From contig JAHFRA010000010.1 of assembly GCA_023259035.1 (NCBI GenBank), forward strand, positions 27,489-91,488: 64,000 nt of DNA, in the 5' to 3' direction. The DNA is from Gallionella sp. Its GTDB lineage: Bacteria > Pseudomonadota > Gammaproteobacteria > Burkholderiales > Gallionellaceae. The notes under the pieces were generated by a model. The model was not told the origin of the DNA and searched no databases. It saw nothing but the letters and a program-made list of their open reading frames with translations. The translations under genes and the position numbers were made by a program. This document shows, piece after piece, positions 7,200 to 16,315 of this stretch. Numbering within the stretch: position 1 is the stretch's first letter; each line of letters begins with the position of its first letter.

Positions 7200-7922
7200 A
7201 TGAAAAATTTCCCTGGTTCAGGCTTACAGAAGTGGCTGCCCCTGTTTTTGTTGGCATGGCTGTCTTCCGCGCAAGCCGGCGAAAAAGAAATACGCCAATC
7301 GTTACAAAGCGGATTTCCCAAAATAGGCGCGCTCGAACATATTATCAAGACGCCTTATGTCGGGCTTTACGAAGTCATTATCAACGGGCAATTGTTGTAT
7401 ACCGACGAACAAGGACAGTATTTGATCAACGGGAGCGTGATTGACGTAAAAAGCCGCAACAATCTTTCCGAGCAACGCCGCAAGCAACTGTTCACGATTG
7501 ATTTTGACAAGCTTCCGTTTGATCTCGCGGTGAAGAAGGTAAAGGGCAGCGGCAAACACAAGCTGGTTTATTTCACTGATCCGAATTGCGAATATTGCAA
7601 ACGCCTGGAAAAAGAATTAATCAAGGTTTCCGATGTTACGTTGTACGTGTTTCTCTACCCTATTTTCGATGGCTCGGATGAGGTTGTGCGCAATGTGCAC
7701 TGCGCCAAAGATCCAGCCAGAGCATGGGACGACTGGATGCTGAAAGGCATTGCGCCAGCCAGCGCATCCTGCACGACTTCCACGGAAAAGGTGTTGGCAT
7801 TGGGCAAAAAGCTGCAGATTAACGGCACCCCTAATCTGATCTTCAGCAACGGGGCCAAGGCGGAAGGGTTTATCTCTGCGGAAGACCTGGAAAAACGTTT
7901 TACTGAGGACGGCAAAAAATAG
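7200..7922 (+). CDS. DsbC-family periplasmic thiol:disulfide interchange protein
   Basis: The 240-residue protein has a signal peptide (cleavage near AQA-GE), a DsbC-type N-terminal dimerisation domain (about 28-95, VGLYEVIINGQLLYTDEQG) and a thioredoxin-fold domain with C130-E-Y-C133 (TDPNCEYCKR), a second Cys pair (C168, C191) and the cis-proline loop GTPNLIF (209-215). Length and layout match DsbC. It acts in the periplasm on mispaired disulfides, normally kept reduced by DsbD, which is not in the window. GAAGAGAAG is the likely ribosome site. Its place beside Cys-rich and exported proteins suggests a dedicated client. Confidence 0.85.
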   Translation: MKNFPGSGLQKWLPLFLLAWLSSAQAGEKEIRQSLQSGFPKIGALEHIIKTPYVGLYEVIINGQLLYTDEQGQYLINGSVIDVKSRNNLSEQRRKQLFTIDFDKLPFDLAVKKVKGSGKHKLVYFTDPNCEYCKRLEKELIKVSDVTLYVFLYPIFDGSDEVVRNVHCAKDPARAWDDWMLKGIAPASASCTTSTEKVLALGKKLQINGTPNLIFSNGAKAEGFISAEDLEKRFTEDGKK

Positions 7923-8021
7923 GTTTTGTTATGGCTGCTGAGGAAAAATATCGCGCTGCCTGCTTGCTCGGAAATGCAGCCAATTACGCAACGGTATCAA
8001 CATTATTTAAGGGACTACTAT

Positions 8022-9431
8022 ATGAAAAATAATTTACTTCGAGGCGCTCTCGTTGCCGCCGCTGTCCTCGCGCTATACCCAGCGAGCCACGCATCGGCGG
8101 CAGACTTTAACACTCTGCTGACACCGGCGCGTCCCGGTTGGCCACTCGCCCATCCCGTGGCGCAGACTGTGCTGCCTGATCCGCCTTTGTCGTTGATTTC
8201 CGATCAACCAAAGGAACCTGCATATGTGGCGGGATTGCCCGGTCTTCCGCAGGGCAGAATCGTGACCGATGACTACGGCGCAAAGAAACAGAAGTTTGAT
8301 GGTGTATTCATCCGCAAGAGCCGTGTCGAAAAAGGCCAGGTCATTATTCCACCCGGCGGCCTCGTCTATCTTGAAGACACGCAGGGCGGCGAAGTGGCGC
8401 TGCGCGGGGAGCATATTCCCGTTCTGGGCCGTTTGCCGACGTATATCGACTACGACATGAGCATCGTCGTGAAAGAGAACGTCACGATCCCGGCAGGCCA
8501 GAGCGTCGTGGTCGGAGGTCATGTCTATCACTATGACACCACGATAGGCCACGAGCGGATGATGAACCACACATTGCATGTGAAGACGATTGCCGGCACA
8601 GACTGGGATTGGGCGTTTGGCAATCCGGTTTTGTCATCGACCGAGCCCGGATGGTGGGGCATGAAGTTTACACAGCTCTATAACCAGGGGCAGGCGCGTG
8701 AAGTGACACCCAAGAGCATGGTGTTTGACTGGCTCTCCGGGGTGCGCATGGATCGCATCCTGCTTGCGGAGGATAAGGTGTTCGCTGGCATGGCCAAGCC
8801 CGGTCAGGAGTGGAAGGTTGGCAACCACGTCGTGCGACTGGCCAGCATCGATGAGGCGGCAGGCACTGCCCGCATTCAGGTGCTTGAAGGAAAAACCGTG
8901 AAGCTCGACCGGGTGCTGGGACCGGTGAACAAGGAACGTCTCATCGAGGATACAGCCTCGCGCAAAGCGCTGGTGTTCGAATACGAAGACATCGCCGGTT
9001 TACTCGTGCCCTGGGGAGCCATAAAGGATGGCGAGGCCAACTTCAAGCTGTATGCGAAGACCAGCAGCCTGCGCTATGGCGATACGTACGCGGGCGATCA
9101 GCGCTTCGCCGTATATCCGGTGGGCTGCCCCACCGGCCATAACTTTGGATTCATGCTGGTCAACAAGGATGAAATACGAATTGCCCAAGGGGCTTCGATC
9201 GATGGCCCGGAGAAGTATTTCAAAATCGTCGTAACCGAGATATCAGGTGCCGACGTGCGCGCCTGGCACATCACAGATCGGGAAGGTAACAACTCTGTTA
9301 ACCTTGGCGGCTCCGGCATCACCAACATCGACCTGGTTCTTGGTCAGGGTCGCGTAGCAGCGCAATTGATACTGGAGGATTTCGGGCGTGCCATCGGGGT
9401 TCATAACGAACCGAAGGTTGTGGCGAAATGA
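8022..9431 (+). CDS. Large exported protein of unknown function
   Basis: This 469-residue protein has a signal peptide (MKNNLLRGALVAAAVLALYP, cleavage near ASA-AD). I chose the ATG at 8022, behind AAGGGA; an upstream frame to 7926 would bury the signal. The mature part is beta-rich, with many Gly/Pro/Asp turns, aromatic clusters (GTDWDWAFGNP, EPGWWGMKF) and one Cys in a PVGCPTGHNFG motif. I recognise no family and no membrane helices. It follows the DsbC-like gene by 100 bp and may be its folding client or a periplasmic or surface sulfur-compound enzyme (inference). Confidence 0.7.
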   Translation: MKNNLLRGALVAAAVLALYPASHASAADFNTLLTPARPGWPLAHPVAQTVLPDPPLSLISDQPKEPAYVAGLPGLPQGRIVTDDYGAKKQKFDGVFIRKSRVEKGQVIIPPGGLVYLEDTQGGEVALRGEHIPVLGRLPTYIDYDMSIVVKENVTIPAGQSVVVGGHVYHYDTTIGHERMMNHTLHVKTIAGTDWDWAFGNPVLSSTEPGWWGMKFTQLYNQGQAREVTPKSMVFDWLSGVRMDRILLAEDKVFAGMAKPGQEWKVGNHVVRLASIDEAAGTARIQVLEGKTVKLDRVLGPVNKERLIEDTASRKALVFEYEDIAGLLVPWGAIKDGEANFKLYAKTSSLRYGDTYAGDQRFAVYPVGCPTGHNFGFMLVNKDEIRIAQGASIDGPEKYFKIVVTEISGADVRAWHITDREGNNSVNLGGSGITNIDLVLGQGRVAAQLILEDFGRAIGVHNEPKVVAK

Positions 9432-9455
9432 TGTGAGGACAATACGGCTTGAGAG

Positions 9456-9684
9456 ATGGGAGCCGCGTGCGAACGCGGCAACCTGATGCCCGCGTATCAG
9501 AGAGTGGTTAAGAGCAAAGGCGCAGTCGGATTCGATGGCATCGGCGTAACCGGGTTCAAAGACCACCTCAAGCAACACTGGCCAACGATCAAGGTCAGGT
9601 TACTGGCAGGTGAATAATGCCCCAACCGGTGCATCGAGTGGGCATACCCAAGCCGCAAGGCGGAGTCAGCACGCTCGGCATGGT
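9456..9684 (+). pseudogene. Group II intron reverse-transcriptase N-terminal fragment
   Basis: Read from ATG 9456, the frame gives NLMPAYQRVVKSKGAVGFDG, then HLKQHWPTIKVRLLAGE and a stop. In the next frame it continues as MPQPVHRVGIPKPQGGVSTL before ending. These are the start of the ORF and the first conserved reverse-transcriptase blocks of group II intron maturases. The frameshift, the stop and the loss of everything after LGM show it is dead. No catalytic domain V or VI could be found nearby. It is the only clear mobile-element relic between the accessory region and the antiporter gene. Confidence 0.8.
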
Positions 9685-9692
9685 AGCAAACC

Positions 9693-10928
9693 CTACTTTA
9701 CCAGCAACCCCAATTTATTTGCCAGCCACTTGGTGGTCGTCGCCTGGATCAAGATGGTCATCAATATCGCGATGAAGGTCACCGATGCAATGATCTGTGC
9801 GCCGGGGGCTTTCATGCCGACCAGCATGCCGGCCAACGCGCCGGGGATCACGCCGGTTTCGCGCGTCCAACTCATGAATAGCATCTCCTTGAAGCTCCAT
9901 TTGGCGCGGCGATCTGGCAAGGCACAGAAAAACACGGTGACGGGGCGCGCCACCAGCATGAACACGACCACCACCGCGATACCGCTGATCAGGTATTGGC
10001 TCATCAGGCCGAAATCCACTTGTGTGCCAAGCAGGATGAAAATGAACATGCGCATGATGAAAGCTGTGGTCATCACATAGTCTTCCAATTCGCCACCTTC
10101 ATGCCGGGTGAGCCCGAAGCCCAGCGATTCCTGATTGCCGAGCATGATGCCGAACACGAACACCGCCATGAAGCCGCTGGCGTGCATGCCGTCCGCGCTT
10201 ATGTAAGCGCCGATCACCGCCATCAAAGTGACAACCGGGGCGAATTCGGCGAGGAAGCCGAATTTTTCATGCGCAATAAGAAAAGCCGCCAGATAACCCA
10301 ATACCCCGCCGATGACAATACCCAGCAGCGCTTGTTTGAACAGGTCGATGATGACATCGCCCGCCGAAAACTCGCCCGCGCCGACCGCCACACCCAGCAC
10401 GGCAAAGGTAAGGATGACGCCCATCGCGTCGTTGAAGGCGGATTCGCTCATCACCGTCTGCGCCACGCGCTCCTTGATGCGTACCTGCTTGAATACGGGC
10501 ACCAGTGTTGCCGGGTCGGTGGAAGCGATCACGGCGCCAAGCAACAAGGCGATGATGAAGGGGACACCCAAGAAATAATAGGCCGCCACGCCAGTGATGG
10601 CGGCGGTGGCCAGCAAGCCAACGGTGGAAATCACCACGATGGTAATCCACACCTCTTTCAGCACCTTGAGGCGGATCGACGCGCCGCCGTCGAACAGGAT
10701 GTAGCTGGAACCAAAAATCAGGATCAACTGGTTGATGGTGGAATCGGCCTTGATGTTTACCAGCCCCAATACGCTGGGGCCAAGCAACATGCCTGCCAAC
10801 AGGAGCACAACCACATCGGGTATACGGCCAAGTCTGGCGAGCAGGCCGGAGAATGTTCCTGCGGCAAGAATAATGCCGAATAGCATTAGCGCGTGTTTGG
10901 CCGCCTCGAGTGACGCTGATGGTTCCAT
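9693..10928 (-). CDS. CPA1-type Na+(K+)/H+ antiporter (NhaP-like)
   Basis: The 411-residue product has about twelve hydrophobic segments and the monovalent cation:proton antiporter signatures: GASIRLKVL, IASTDPATLVPVF and ESAFNDAMGVIL, the last holding the Asn-Asp pair needed for ion binding. C-terminal TrkA domains seen in some relatives are absent. I chose ATG 10928 (AGGGAC upstream) over the longer frame to 10991. It works in the inner membrane in pH and cation balance. It stands alone, its 3' end abutting the group II intron relic. Confidence 0.85.
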   Translation of the reverse strand: MEPSASLEAAKHALMLFGIILAAGTFSGLLARLGRIPDVVVLLLAGMLLGPSVLGLVNIKADSTINQLILIFGSSYILFDGGASIRLKVLKEVWITIVVISTVGLLATAAITGVAAYYFLGVPFIIALLLGAVIASTDPATLVPVFKQVRIKERVAQTVMSESAFNDAMGVILTFAVLGVAVGAGEFSAGDVIIDLFKQALLGIVIGGVLGYLAAFLIAHEKFGFLAEFAPVVTLMAVIGAYISADGMHASGFMAVFVFGIMLGNQESLGFGLTRHEGGELEDYVMTTAFIMRMFIFILLGTQVDFGLMSQYLISGIAVVVVFMLVARPVTVFFCALPDRRAKWSFKEMLFMSWTRETGVIPGALAGMLVGMKAPGAQIIASVTFIAILMTILIQATTTKWLANKLGLLVK

Positions 10929-11093
10929 ATTGTCCCTATTGATTTTGCCAGTTTGCCAGATCGTTGTCGCCGAATGGAGACGCATTCGCACCCGCTTACC
11001 ACTTTACCAAAATGCTAGCTCGGGTGTTCAAGCTTGACGCGGCGCTGCATGCGCACATACAATACTTGACTATTTGATTTGGGTAATAAGGCT

Positions 11094-11408
11094 ATGAGTA
11101 CAGAAATCCAGCAGCTCATTCATGAGCAAGTGACTTCGCATCCGGTAGTGCTATATATGAAAGGTGATCCGAAGTTTCCACAGTGCGGGTTTTCCGCCAA
11201 TGCCGTACGGATTCTGAACACACTGGGTGTAAAGGAATTGTTTACTGTAGATGTGTTACAAGACACAGAACTTCGCCAAGGAATCAAAGAGTACGCCAAT
11301 TGGCCGACTATTCCACAGCTTTACATCAAGGGCGAATTCATCGGTGGCTCGGACATTATGACCGAGATGCATCAGAGCGGTGAACTAGCGCAATTATTGG
11401 GAAACTAG
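11094..11408 (+). CDS. grxD: Monothiol glutaredoxin, Grx4 type
   Basis: The 104-residue protein carries the monothiol glutaredoxin core KGDPKFPQCGFS with the CGFS active site, and the glutathione-binding segments WPTIPQLYIKGEFIGG and SDIMTEMHQSGEL. CGFS glutaredoxins bind a glutathione-ligated [2Fe-2S] cluster as homodimers and deliver or sense clusters. I chose ATG 11094, behind AAGG; a TTG at 11079 is less likely. It is a single gene, divergent from the antiporter. Confidence 0.95.
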   Translation: MSTEIQQLIHEQVTSHPVVLYMKGDPKFPQCGFSANAVRILNTLGVKELFTVDVLQDTELRQGIKEYANWPTIPQLYIKGEFIGGSDIMTEMHQSGELAQLLGN

Positions 11409-11432
11409 GCCGAAATATATAGATATTTCGGC
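11409..11432 (+). other. Palindrome after grxD
   Basis: GCCGAAATAT-ATAG-ATATTTCGGC is a perfect ten-pair stem immediately after the grxD stop. Without a T-run it may be a weak terminator or a binding site. Confidence 0.45.
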
Positions 11433-11526
11433 ATATATGAATTCTTGGAAAGAGTGGATATAGTTCGAGCCGAGTGTTTAAGTTAGTGGTTGGCAACAAC
11501 TCTACTTTTCATACTCTCCTCCTTTT

Positions 11527-11555
11527 GGGCGATCTCATGATTGCCCGTTTTTTTT
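11527..11555 (+). terminator. Rho-independent terminator facing argH
   Basis: GGGCGAT and ATTGCCC form a stem with a CTCATG loop, followed by eight T on the plus strand. It ends grxD-side transcription right at the argH stop codon, preventing run-through into the convergent gene. Confidence 0.7.
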
Positions 11556-12941
11556 CTATAATTTTGCAAGGTTGGCGCGCGCCCGCGTGATGGCGGCCTC
11601 CACTTGCTGCGGTGCGGTGCCGCCGATGTGGTTGCGGCTGGCGAGCGATCCTTCCAGCGACAGCACCTGATACACATCGTCCCCAATCAGCGTAGAGAAT
11701 TGTTGTAATTCGGCCAAGTCGATGTCGCCTAAATCGCAGCCGCGCTGTTCGGCGAAGCGTACCGCCAGCGCCACGGCTTCGTGTGCATCGCGGAACGGCA
11801 CCCCCTTCTTCACCAGATAATCCGCCAAGTCGGTGGCCGTGGCATAACCTTGCAAAGCCGCGCTGCGCATGGCTTCCGGCTTGACCTCGATGCCGCCGAT
11901 CATGTCGGCATAGATGCGCAAGGTTTGCGTCAACGTTTCCACCGTGTCGAACAGCGGCTCCTTGTCTTCCTGGTTGTCCTTGTTGTAGGCCAGCGGCTGG
12001 CCCTTCATCAGCGTGAGCAGCGCGACCAGATGGCCATTGACGCGTCCGGTTTTGCCGCGCACCAGTTCCGGCACGTCGGGGTTTTTTTTCTGCGGCATGA
12101 TGCTTGATCCGGTGCAGAAGCGGTCGGCAATATCGATGAAGCCGAAGCGCGGGCTCATCCACAGGATCAACTCCTCGGAAAAGCGCGACAGATGCGTCAT
12201 GACCAGCGCGGCGCAAGCGGTAAATTCGATGGCGAAGTCGCGATCCGAAACCGCGTCCAGCGAGTTCTCGCACACGCCGTCAAAGCCCAGCAATTCCGCC
12301 GCCATTTCACGGTTGATCGGATAACTGGTTCCAGCCAGGGCTGCCGCACCCAGCGGCAAACGATTCACCCGCTTGCGGCAATCCTGCAAGCGCTCAGTAT
12401 CGCGCTTGAGCATTTCGAAATATGCCATCAGGTGATGCGCGAAGCTGATCGGCTGTGCGACCTGCAAATGGGTGAAGCCGGGCATAACGGTGTGGGTATG
12501 TTGCCCGGCGAGGTCGAGCAGCGCGTCTTGCAGCGCCTTGATAAGCCCGAGCAGATCGTCAATCGCGTGGCGCAGATACAGCCGCACATCAGTCGCCACT
12601 TGGTCGTTGCGCGACCGGCCGGTGTGCAGGCGCTTTCCGGCATCGCCGACCAGCGCTGTGAGGCGCTTCTCGATGTTGAGATGCACATCTTCCAAATCCA
12701 GCGACCAGACGAATTCGCCGGCGATGATTTCATTCTCGATTTGCGCGAGGCCGCGCTGGATGTCGCTCAAATCATGCGCAGCGATGATGCCGCAGGCGGC
12801 CAGCATCTGCGCGTGCGCCCGCGACCCTTGAATATCGAAGGTGGCCAGTTTGTAATCGAAACCCACAGAAGCGGTGTAACGCTTTACCAAATCTGCCACC
12901 GGTTCTGCAAATCGCCCCGACCAGGTATCTTTATCTTGCAT
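11556..12941 (-). CDS. argH: Argininosuccinate lyase
   Basis: The 461-residue protein is full length and carries the fumarase/aspartase superfamily signature [12 protein letters not shown] with the catalytic Ser loop, plus [11 protein letters not shown] and TPGFTHLQ-type motifs (here [12 protein letters not shown]). It splits argininosuccinate into arginine and fumarate, the last step of arginine synthesis. It is divergent from the AlgZ-like kinase gene with only 29 bp between starts, an arrangement also known in pseudomonads (argH-algZ-algR), so the two promoters must overlap. Confidence 0.97.
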   Translation of the reverse strand: MQDKDTWSGRFAEPVADLVKRYTASVGFDYKLATFDIQGSRAHAQMLAACGIIAAHDLSDIQRGLAQIENEIIAGEFVWSLDLEDVHLNIEKRLTALVGDAGKRLHTGRSRNDQVATDVRLYLRHAIDDLLGLIKALQDALLDLAGQHTHTVMPGFTHLQVAQPISFAHHLMAYFEMLKRDTERLQDCRKRVNRLPLGAAALAGTSYPINREMAAELLGFDGVCENSLDAVSDRDFAIEFTACAALVMTHLSRFSEELILWMSPRFGFIDIADRFCTGSSIMPQKKNPDVPELVRGKTGRVNGHLVALLTLMKGQPLAYNKDNQEDKEPLFDTVETLTQTLRIYADMIGGIEVKPEAMRSAALQGYATATDLADYLVKKGVPFRDAHEAVALAVRFAEQRGCDLGDIDLAELQQFSTLIGDDVYQVLSLEGSLASRNHIGGTAPQQVEAAITRARANLAKL

Positions 12942-12970
12942 CTATGCCCCCACTTGTCTCAGAATGAAGC

Positions 12971-14050
12971 GTGAAAATATTTAGTGAACCTCTGAACAAG
13001 TCCTCTAGGTATAAGGTGTACAGTATAAAACAAAACCCCCTGACCGACGCATTGCCCAACTTTCGCAACCTTGGTGTCACGTTGCGCATTTTGTTGGCCA
13101 GCAATGGCTTGGCGTTATTGCAGGCGTTATTGCAGGCGAATGGTTGGGCGGACGTGCCTCTGCGCATGATGCAGATCGTTACGTTGCTCGTGCCGGTTTT
13201 GCTAGCCAGCTTGTTGTTGCTGTGGGTGGCGCAACCGTGGTTGAATCGGTTGGCGTATTGGCGCGGCGCGCTGGCAGTGAGCACGCTGGTAGTGGCATTG
13301 ACGTTATTTATCTACTATCTTGGCGGTGAGCTGTATCAGCCGTTAGGCTACGAAGATCGCCATTTTGACGCGGTGCGCTATGTGCTGTTCAGCTTGATAG
13401 TTTGCGGCATTTTGCTGATGTATTTCCGGTTGCGCTCCAGGGTGTTGTCACACGCCTTGCACGATGCACGCTTGCATGTATTGCGTGCGCGTATCAGACC
13501 ACACTTCCTCTTTAATACTATTAATGCCGTACTCGGAATCGTGCGCACCCAACCTCATCAAGCTGAATCCGCGCTGGAAGATATGGCAGACTTGTTTCGC
13601 ATGGCGATGACGGATACGCGCGATCTTGTACCCCTGCAGCAAGAGATCCAGATGAGCAAGCAATATATTGCCTTGGAGCAATTGCGCATGGGCGGGCGGC
13701 TGCAAGTCGATTGGCAAATTCAGGATATTCCGAACGGCGCGCTAATTCCGCCGCTATTGTTGCAACCGTTGTTGGAGAACGCTGTATATCATGGCATTGA
13801 GCCTTTGCCGCAAGGAGGCAGAATAAACATCGTGCTGCGTCGCAACGGTGGTGAATTGCTAATCAAGGTGGAGAACCCCTGCGTGCCGAAAAGTAACGCC
13901 CCTCATGCGGGAAACAAAATGGCGCTGCAAAATATCCGCGAACGATTGGGGTTGCTGTTCGATGTCGAGGCACGCTATAAGGCTGAGAGGGGCGATGATT
14001 TTTATCATGTGGAAATCACGCTGCCATACATGGAGGAGAAAACAATATGA
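12971..14050 (+). CDS. LytS/AlgZ-type sensor histidine kinase
   Basis: The 359-residue protein has four hydrophobic segments (about 36-55, 66-87, 98-117, 133-152) and then a His_kinase domain of the LytS/YehU type: ARIRPHFLFNTINAVLG with phospho-acceptor H178, and an ATP-binding N-box LLQPLLENAVYHGIEP. This matches AlgZ (FimS). The start is uncertain: GTG 12971 has no clear ribosome site and GTG 13016 is an alternative. It overlaps the regulator gene by four bases (ATGA), the usual sign of a co-translated two-component pair. Confidence 0.88.
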   Translation: MKIFSEPLNKSSRYKVYSIKQNPLTDALPNFRNLGVTLRILLASNGLALLQALLQANGWADVPLRMMQIVTLLVPVLLASLLLLWVAQPWLNRLAYWRGALAVSTLVVALTLFIYYLGGELYQPLGYEDRHFDAVRYVLFSLIVCGILLMYFRLRSRVLSHALHDARLHVLRARIRPHFLFNTINAVLGIVRTQPHQAESALEDMADLFRMAMTDTRDLVPLQQEIQMSKQYIALEQLRMGGRLQVDWQIQDIPNGALIPPLLLQPLLENAVYHGIEPLPQGGRINIVLRRNGGELLIKVENPCVPKSNAPHAGNKMALQNIRERLGLLFDVEARYKAERGDDFYHVEITLPYMEEKTI

Positions 14051-14835
14051 GCATCATCGAATTGGCTTTGCGCGTCTTCATTGTGGATGACGAGCCGCCC
14101 GCGCGTAATCGTCTGCGCGATCTGTTGAGTGACTGCAGCGAACAGATAGCGCTGGAGGTGGTAGGCGAAGCTGGCAACGGCCAAGAAGCGTTGAACAAAC
14201 TAATGGAAACGCCCGCCGATGTGGTACTGCTGGATATTCGAATGCCGCAAATGGACGGCATCGAGTTTGCGCAACATTTGCTAAGATCGCCCAAGCCTGC
14301 GCTGAACCTGTCCAAGTGGCCACCGGCAATCATTTTCACAACCGCGTATGACGCTTACGCGATCAAGGCATTCGAGCTTCACGCGATTGACTACTTGCTC
14401 AAGCCAATACGCTTGAAACGTTTATTCGAGGCACTCACCCGTGCGCGTGAAGCGGTGCCATTGCAAACTGAAGTGCTGCGCGACCTGCTGCCCGAACCGC
14501 GCAAATTTCTCTCCATCCACGAGCGCGGCAAGATCCATCTCGTCCCGGTTCAGCAGGTGCTGTTTCTCCGTGCCGAGTTGAAATACATCACTGTGCGCAC
14601 CGCCGAACGTGAATACCTGATCGAAGAGTCGCTCAATGCTTTGGAAAAAGAATTCGCCGTGCGTTTCGTGCGCGTTCATCGCAATTGTCTGGTGGCGAAA
14701 GAGGCCATAGCGGGTTTTGAACGGGGCGGTGAAGATAATGCGGAGAGCGCAGGCTGGATGGTGAAACTAAAAGGCTTGGACGAGTTGCTCGCAATCAGCC
14801 GCCGCCAACAGCATATCGTCAAAGAGTTCAGTTGA
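14047..14835 (+). CDS. AlgR/LytR-type response regulator
   Basis: The 262-residue protein has a receiver domain (D14-D15 acidic pocket, D63 phospho-acceptor in LLDIRMPQMDG, K118-region LKPIR) and a C-terminal LytTR DNA-binding domain (about 155-258, HERGKIHLVPVQQVLFLRAE and VRVHRNCLVAK). It forms a pair with the preceding kinase. In Pseudomonas AlgR controls alginate and type IV pili, and the gene after it is hemC. Here the next gene is a convergent SPFH-like gene, so the regulon cannot be inferred. The 225 bp downstream hold nothing recognisable. Confidence 0.92.
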   Translation: MSIIELALRVFIVDDEPPARNRLRDLLSDCSEQIALEVVGEAGNGQEALNKLMETPADVVLLDIRMPQMDGIEFAQHLLRSPKPALNLSKWPPAIIFTTAYDAYAIKAFELHAIDYLLKPIRLKRLFEALTRAREAVPLQTEVLRDLLPEPRKFLSIHERGKIHLVPVQQVLFLRAELKYITVRTAEREYLIEESLNALEKEFAVRFVRVHRNCLVAKEAIAGFERGGEDNAESAGWMVKLKGLDELLAISRRQQHIVKEFS

Positions 14836-15060
14836 TCTGCCCACATCGTTTTACATGCTCCTGGCTCAACGATCAGCTCTTGCGCGGATCGAATATTGGT
14901 GAATACGCTATGGCCTTGTTGAGATGATAAATTGCTACGTCACCCTTTAATCATAAACAGTTCCCTGTTTGTTATTCCAGTGAGGCTTATCCGCTTTCAT
15001 TGCGATGCGCAGCAACAGTAGCGCACTGAGCAATCGAAATCATTGAGTGGAGGGCTGTAT

Positions 15061-15558
15061 TTATTGGGCCAAGCGTTTGACTTGGATGCTTCGCAACCGT
15101 GCCGCTGCTAGCGTTGATGCCACGATTTGCTCATTGAGCGAGAGGCGATGCTCTCCTGTGGCAGGGAAGCGCGCCAGCACGGCATTGGCGAATTCCATAA
15201 TGGGTTCAAGGTGACTGTTGGGGTCGCCGATCTGCGGGCTGACTGCCTGGAAATATGCTACGCCATTACGTAGTGTGATGGCGAGCAGGTAGAAATCATG
15301 CCCACGCACTGTGACGTGCTTGTCGCGTACCTCGAAATATTGTGTCGTGCTGTATTGGGTCGCGTCGCTTGATGTGCCTAACAGATTGGCGATGGCCTCG
15401 ATAAATGGTTGCACAATGCTGAGCTGCGGGGCCAATGTCATATGGTACTGACCAAGGCGTTCGATGACCAGCGTGTTGTCCAGCGCCAGAGTTTTGCTTG
15501 GGCGGATGAAAATAAGAAACAGTGCGGACAGGGAAAGGATGATAAGCGTTTCGATCAT
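15061..15558 (-). CDS. Short SPFH/stomatin-like membrane protein
   Basis: Residues 1-19 form one membrane helix. Residues 30-55 (LVIERLGQYHMTLAPQLSIV and on) resemble the start of the SPFH (band 7) domain of paraslipins, in which VERLGKYHxTLxPGL is typical. The product is only 165 residues, about half the family length, and lacks the long coiled coil, but no frameshift is visible. It could be a shortened SPFH paralogue or a diverged relic still translated. It is convergent with the algR-like gene. Confidence 0.55.
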   Translation of the reverse strand: MIETLIILSLSALFLIFIRPSKTLALDNTLVIERLGQYHMTLAPQLSIVQPFIEAIANLLGTSSDATQYSTTQYFEVRDKHVTVRGHDFYLLAITLRNGVAYFQAVSPQIGDPNSHLEPIMEFANAVLARFPATGEHRLSLNEQIVASTLAAARLRSIQVKRLAQ

Positions 15559-15737
15559 GGCCTTATTCTAGCATTTCAAGTTGTACTGACCATATGCACA
15601 GCGACCTGAAATAGCAGGCGAGGATCGCTGGCACAAATGCCATGTATATAATTGCCATCCGGTATTGAGCCTGAGCATGGTTTCGGCTGGGACTACGGGC
15701 AACGGTTTGACGGATTGCGGATTCGGAATATTTCATA

Positions 15738-15776
15738 TAACCAATTTGGGTTACTAGTCTTGACCCCTATTGGGGT
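15738..15776. promoter_or_regulatory. Paired palindromes upstream of the sulfur operon
   Basis: TAACCAATTTGGGTTA (15738-15753) and ACCCCTATTGGGGT (15763-15776) are two short inverted repeats ten bases apart, 130-170 bp before the DsrE gene. Their size and pairing suit a dimeric repressor or activator. The rest of the 347-bp gap 15559-15905 shows no gene. Confidence 0.4.
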
Positions 15777-15905
15777 TATAGCGTTCCACTGGCATCAGGA
15801 GTAACGTCCGACCCGGTATAGCTGTCAGCAATACATTAACGTTGCATGGTAGTCTTCAGCATGGCTATTCTGCCCCTTTTGTGTTCGTTTTTTCGGAGTT
15901 TGTAA

Positions 15906-16298
15906 ATGTCAGCCAGCAAGATTTGCGTCGTGGTTGTATCTGGTTCCCTTGAGCGCTTGCAGATGGCGGCGATGGTGGCTTCGGTCGCGGCGGTGAGCGG
16001 GCAGGAAGTGATGGTTTTCCTTTCAATGAATGCCTTGCCATACTTTGCCAAAGGCAATATCTCCAAAGCGCCGCATGAGGGCGAAATGGGCAGGATAATG
16101 GAGGGCAAGAAGATACCCGAATTCAGAACCCTGTTCGAGCAGGCGGTCGAGCTCGGCGACGCCAAGATTTATCCATGTTCCATGGCTATGGATGTGCTCG
16201 GCATTGAGCAAGTTGGGCTTGAAGGCTATCTGGAAAGTGCGACCGGACTGACAAAGTTTCTTCACGATGCGCAAGATGGACAGGTTTGGACTTTTTAA
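15906..16298 (+). CDS. DsrE-family protein of the SQR operon
   Basis: The 130-residue protein has the DsrE/F-like alpha/beta fold (VVVVSGSLERLQMAAMVASV and EVMVFLSMNALPYF) and a single conserved Cys, C91, in the motif IYPCSMAMDVLGI. Family members with this motif often occur next to TusA and SQR-like genes and are thought to transfer sulfane sulfur. CGGAG precedes the ATG. It is the first gene of a four-gene operon; the TusA gene starts 17 bp after its stop. Confidence 0.85.
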   Translation: MSASKICVVVVSGSLERLQMAAMVASVAAVSGQEVMVFLSMNALPYFAKGNISKAPHEGEMGRIMEGKKIPEFRTLFEQAVELGDAKIYPCSMAMDVLGIEQVGLEGYLESATGLTKFLHDAQDGQVWTF

Positions 16299-16315
16299 TA
16301 GTCGGAGAATGTGAA

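Noticed and set aside
9610..10883. Long plus-strand frames antisense to the antiporter gene
   Set aside because: They are His/Asp/Gln-rich shadows of a membrane protein gene; the minus strand has clear antiporter motifs.
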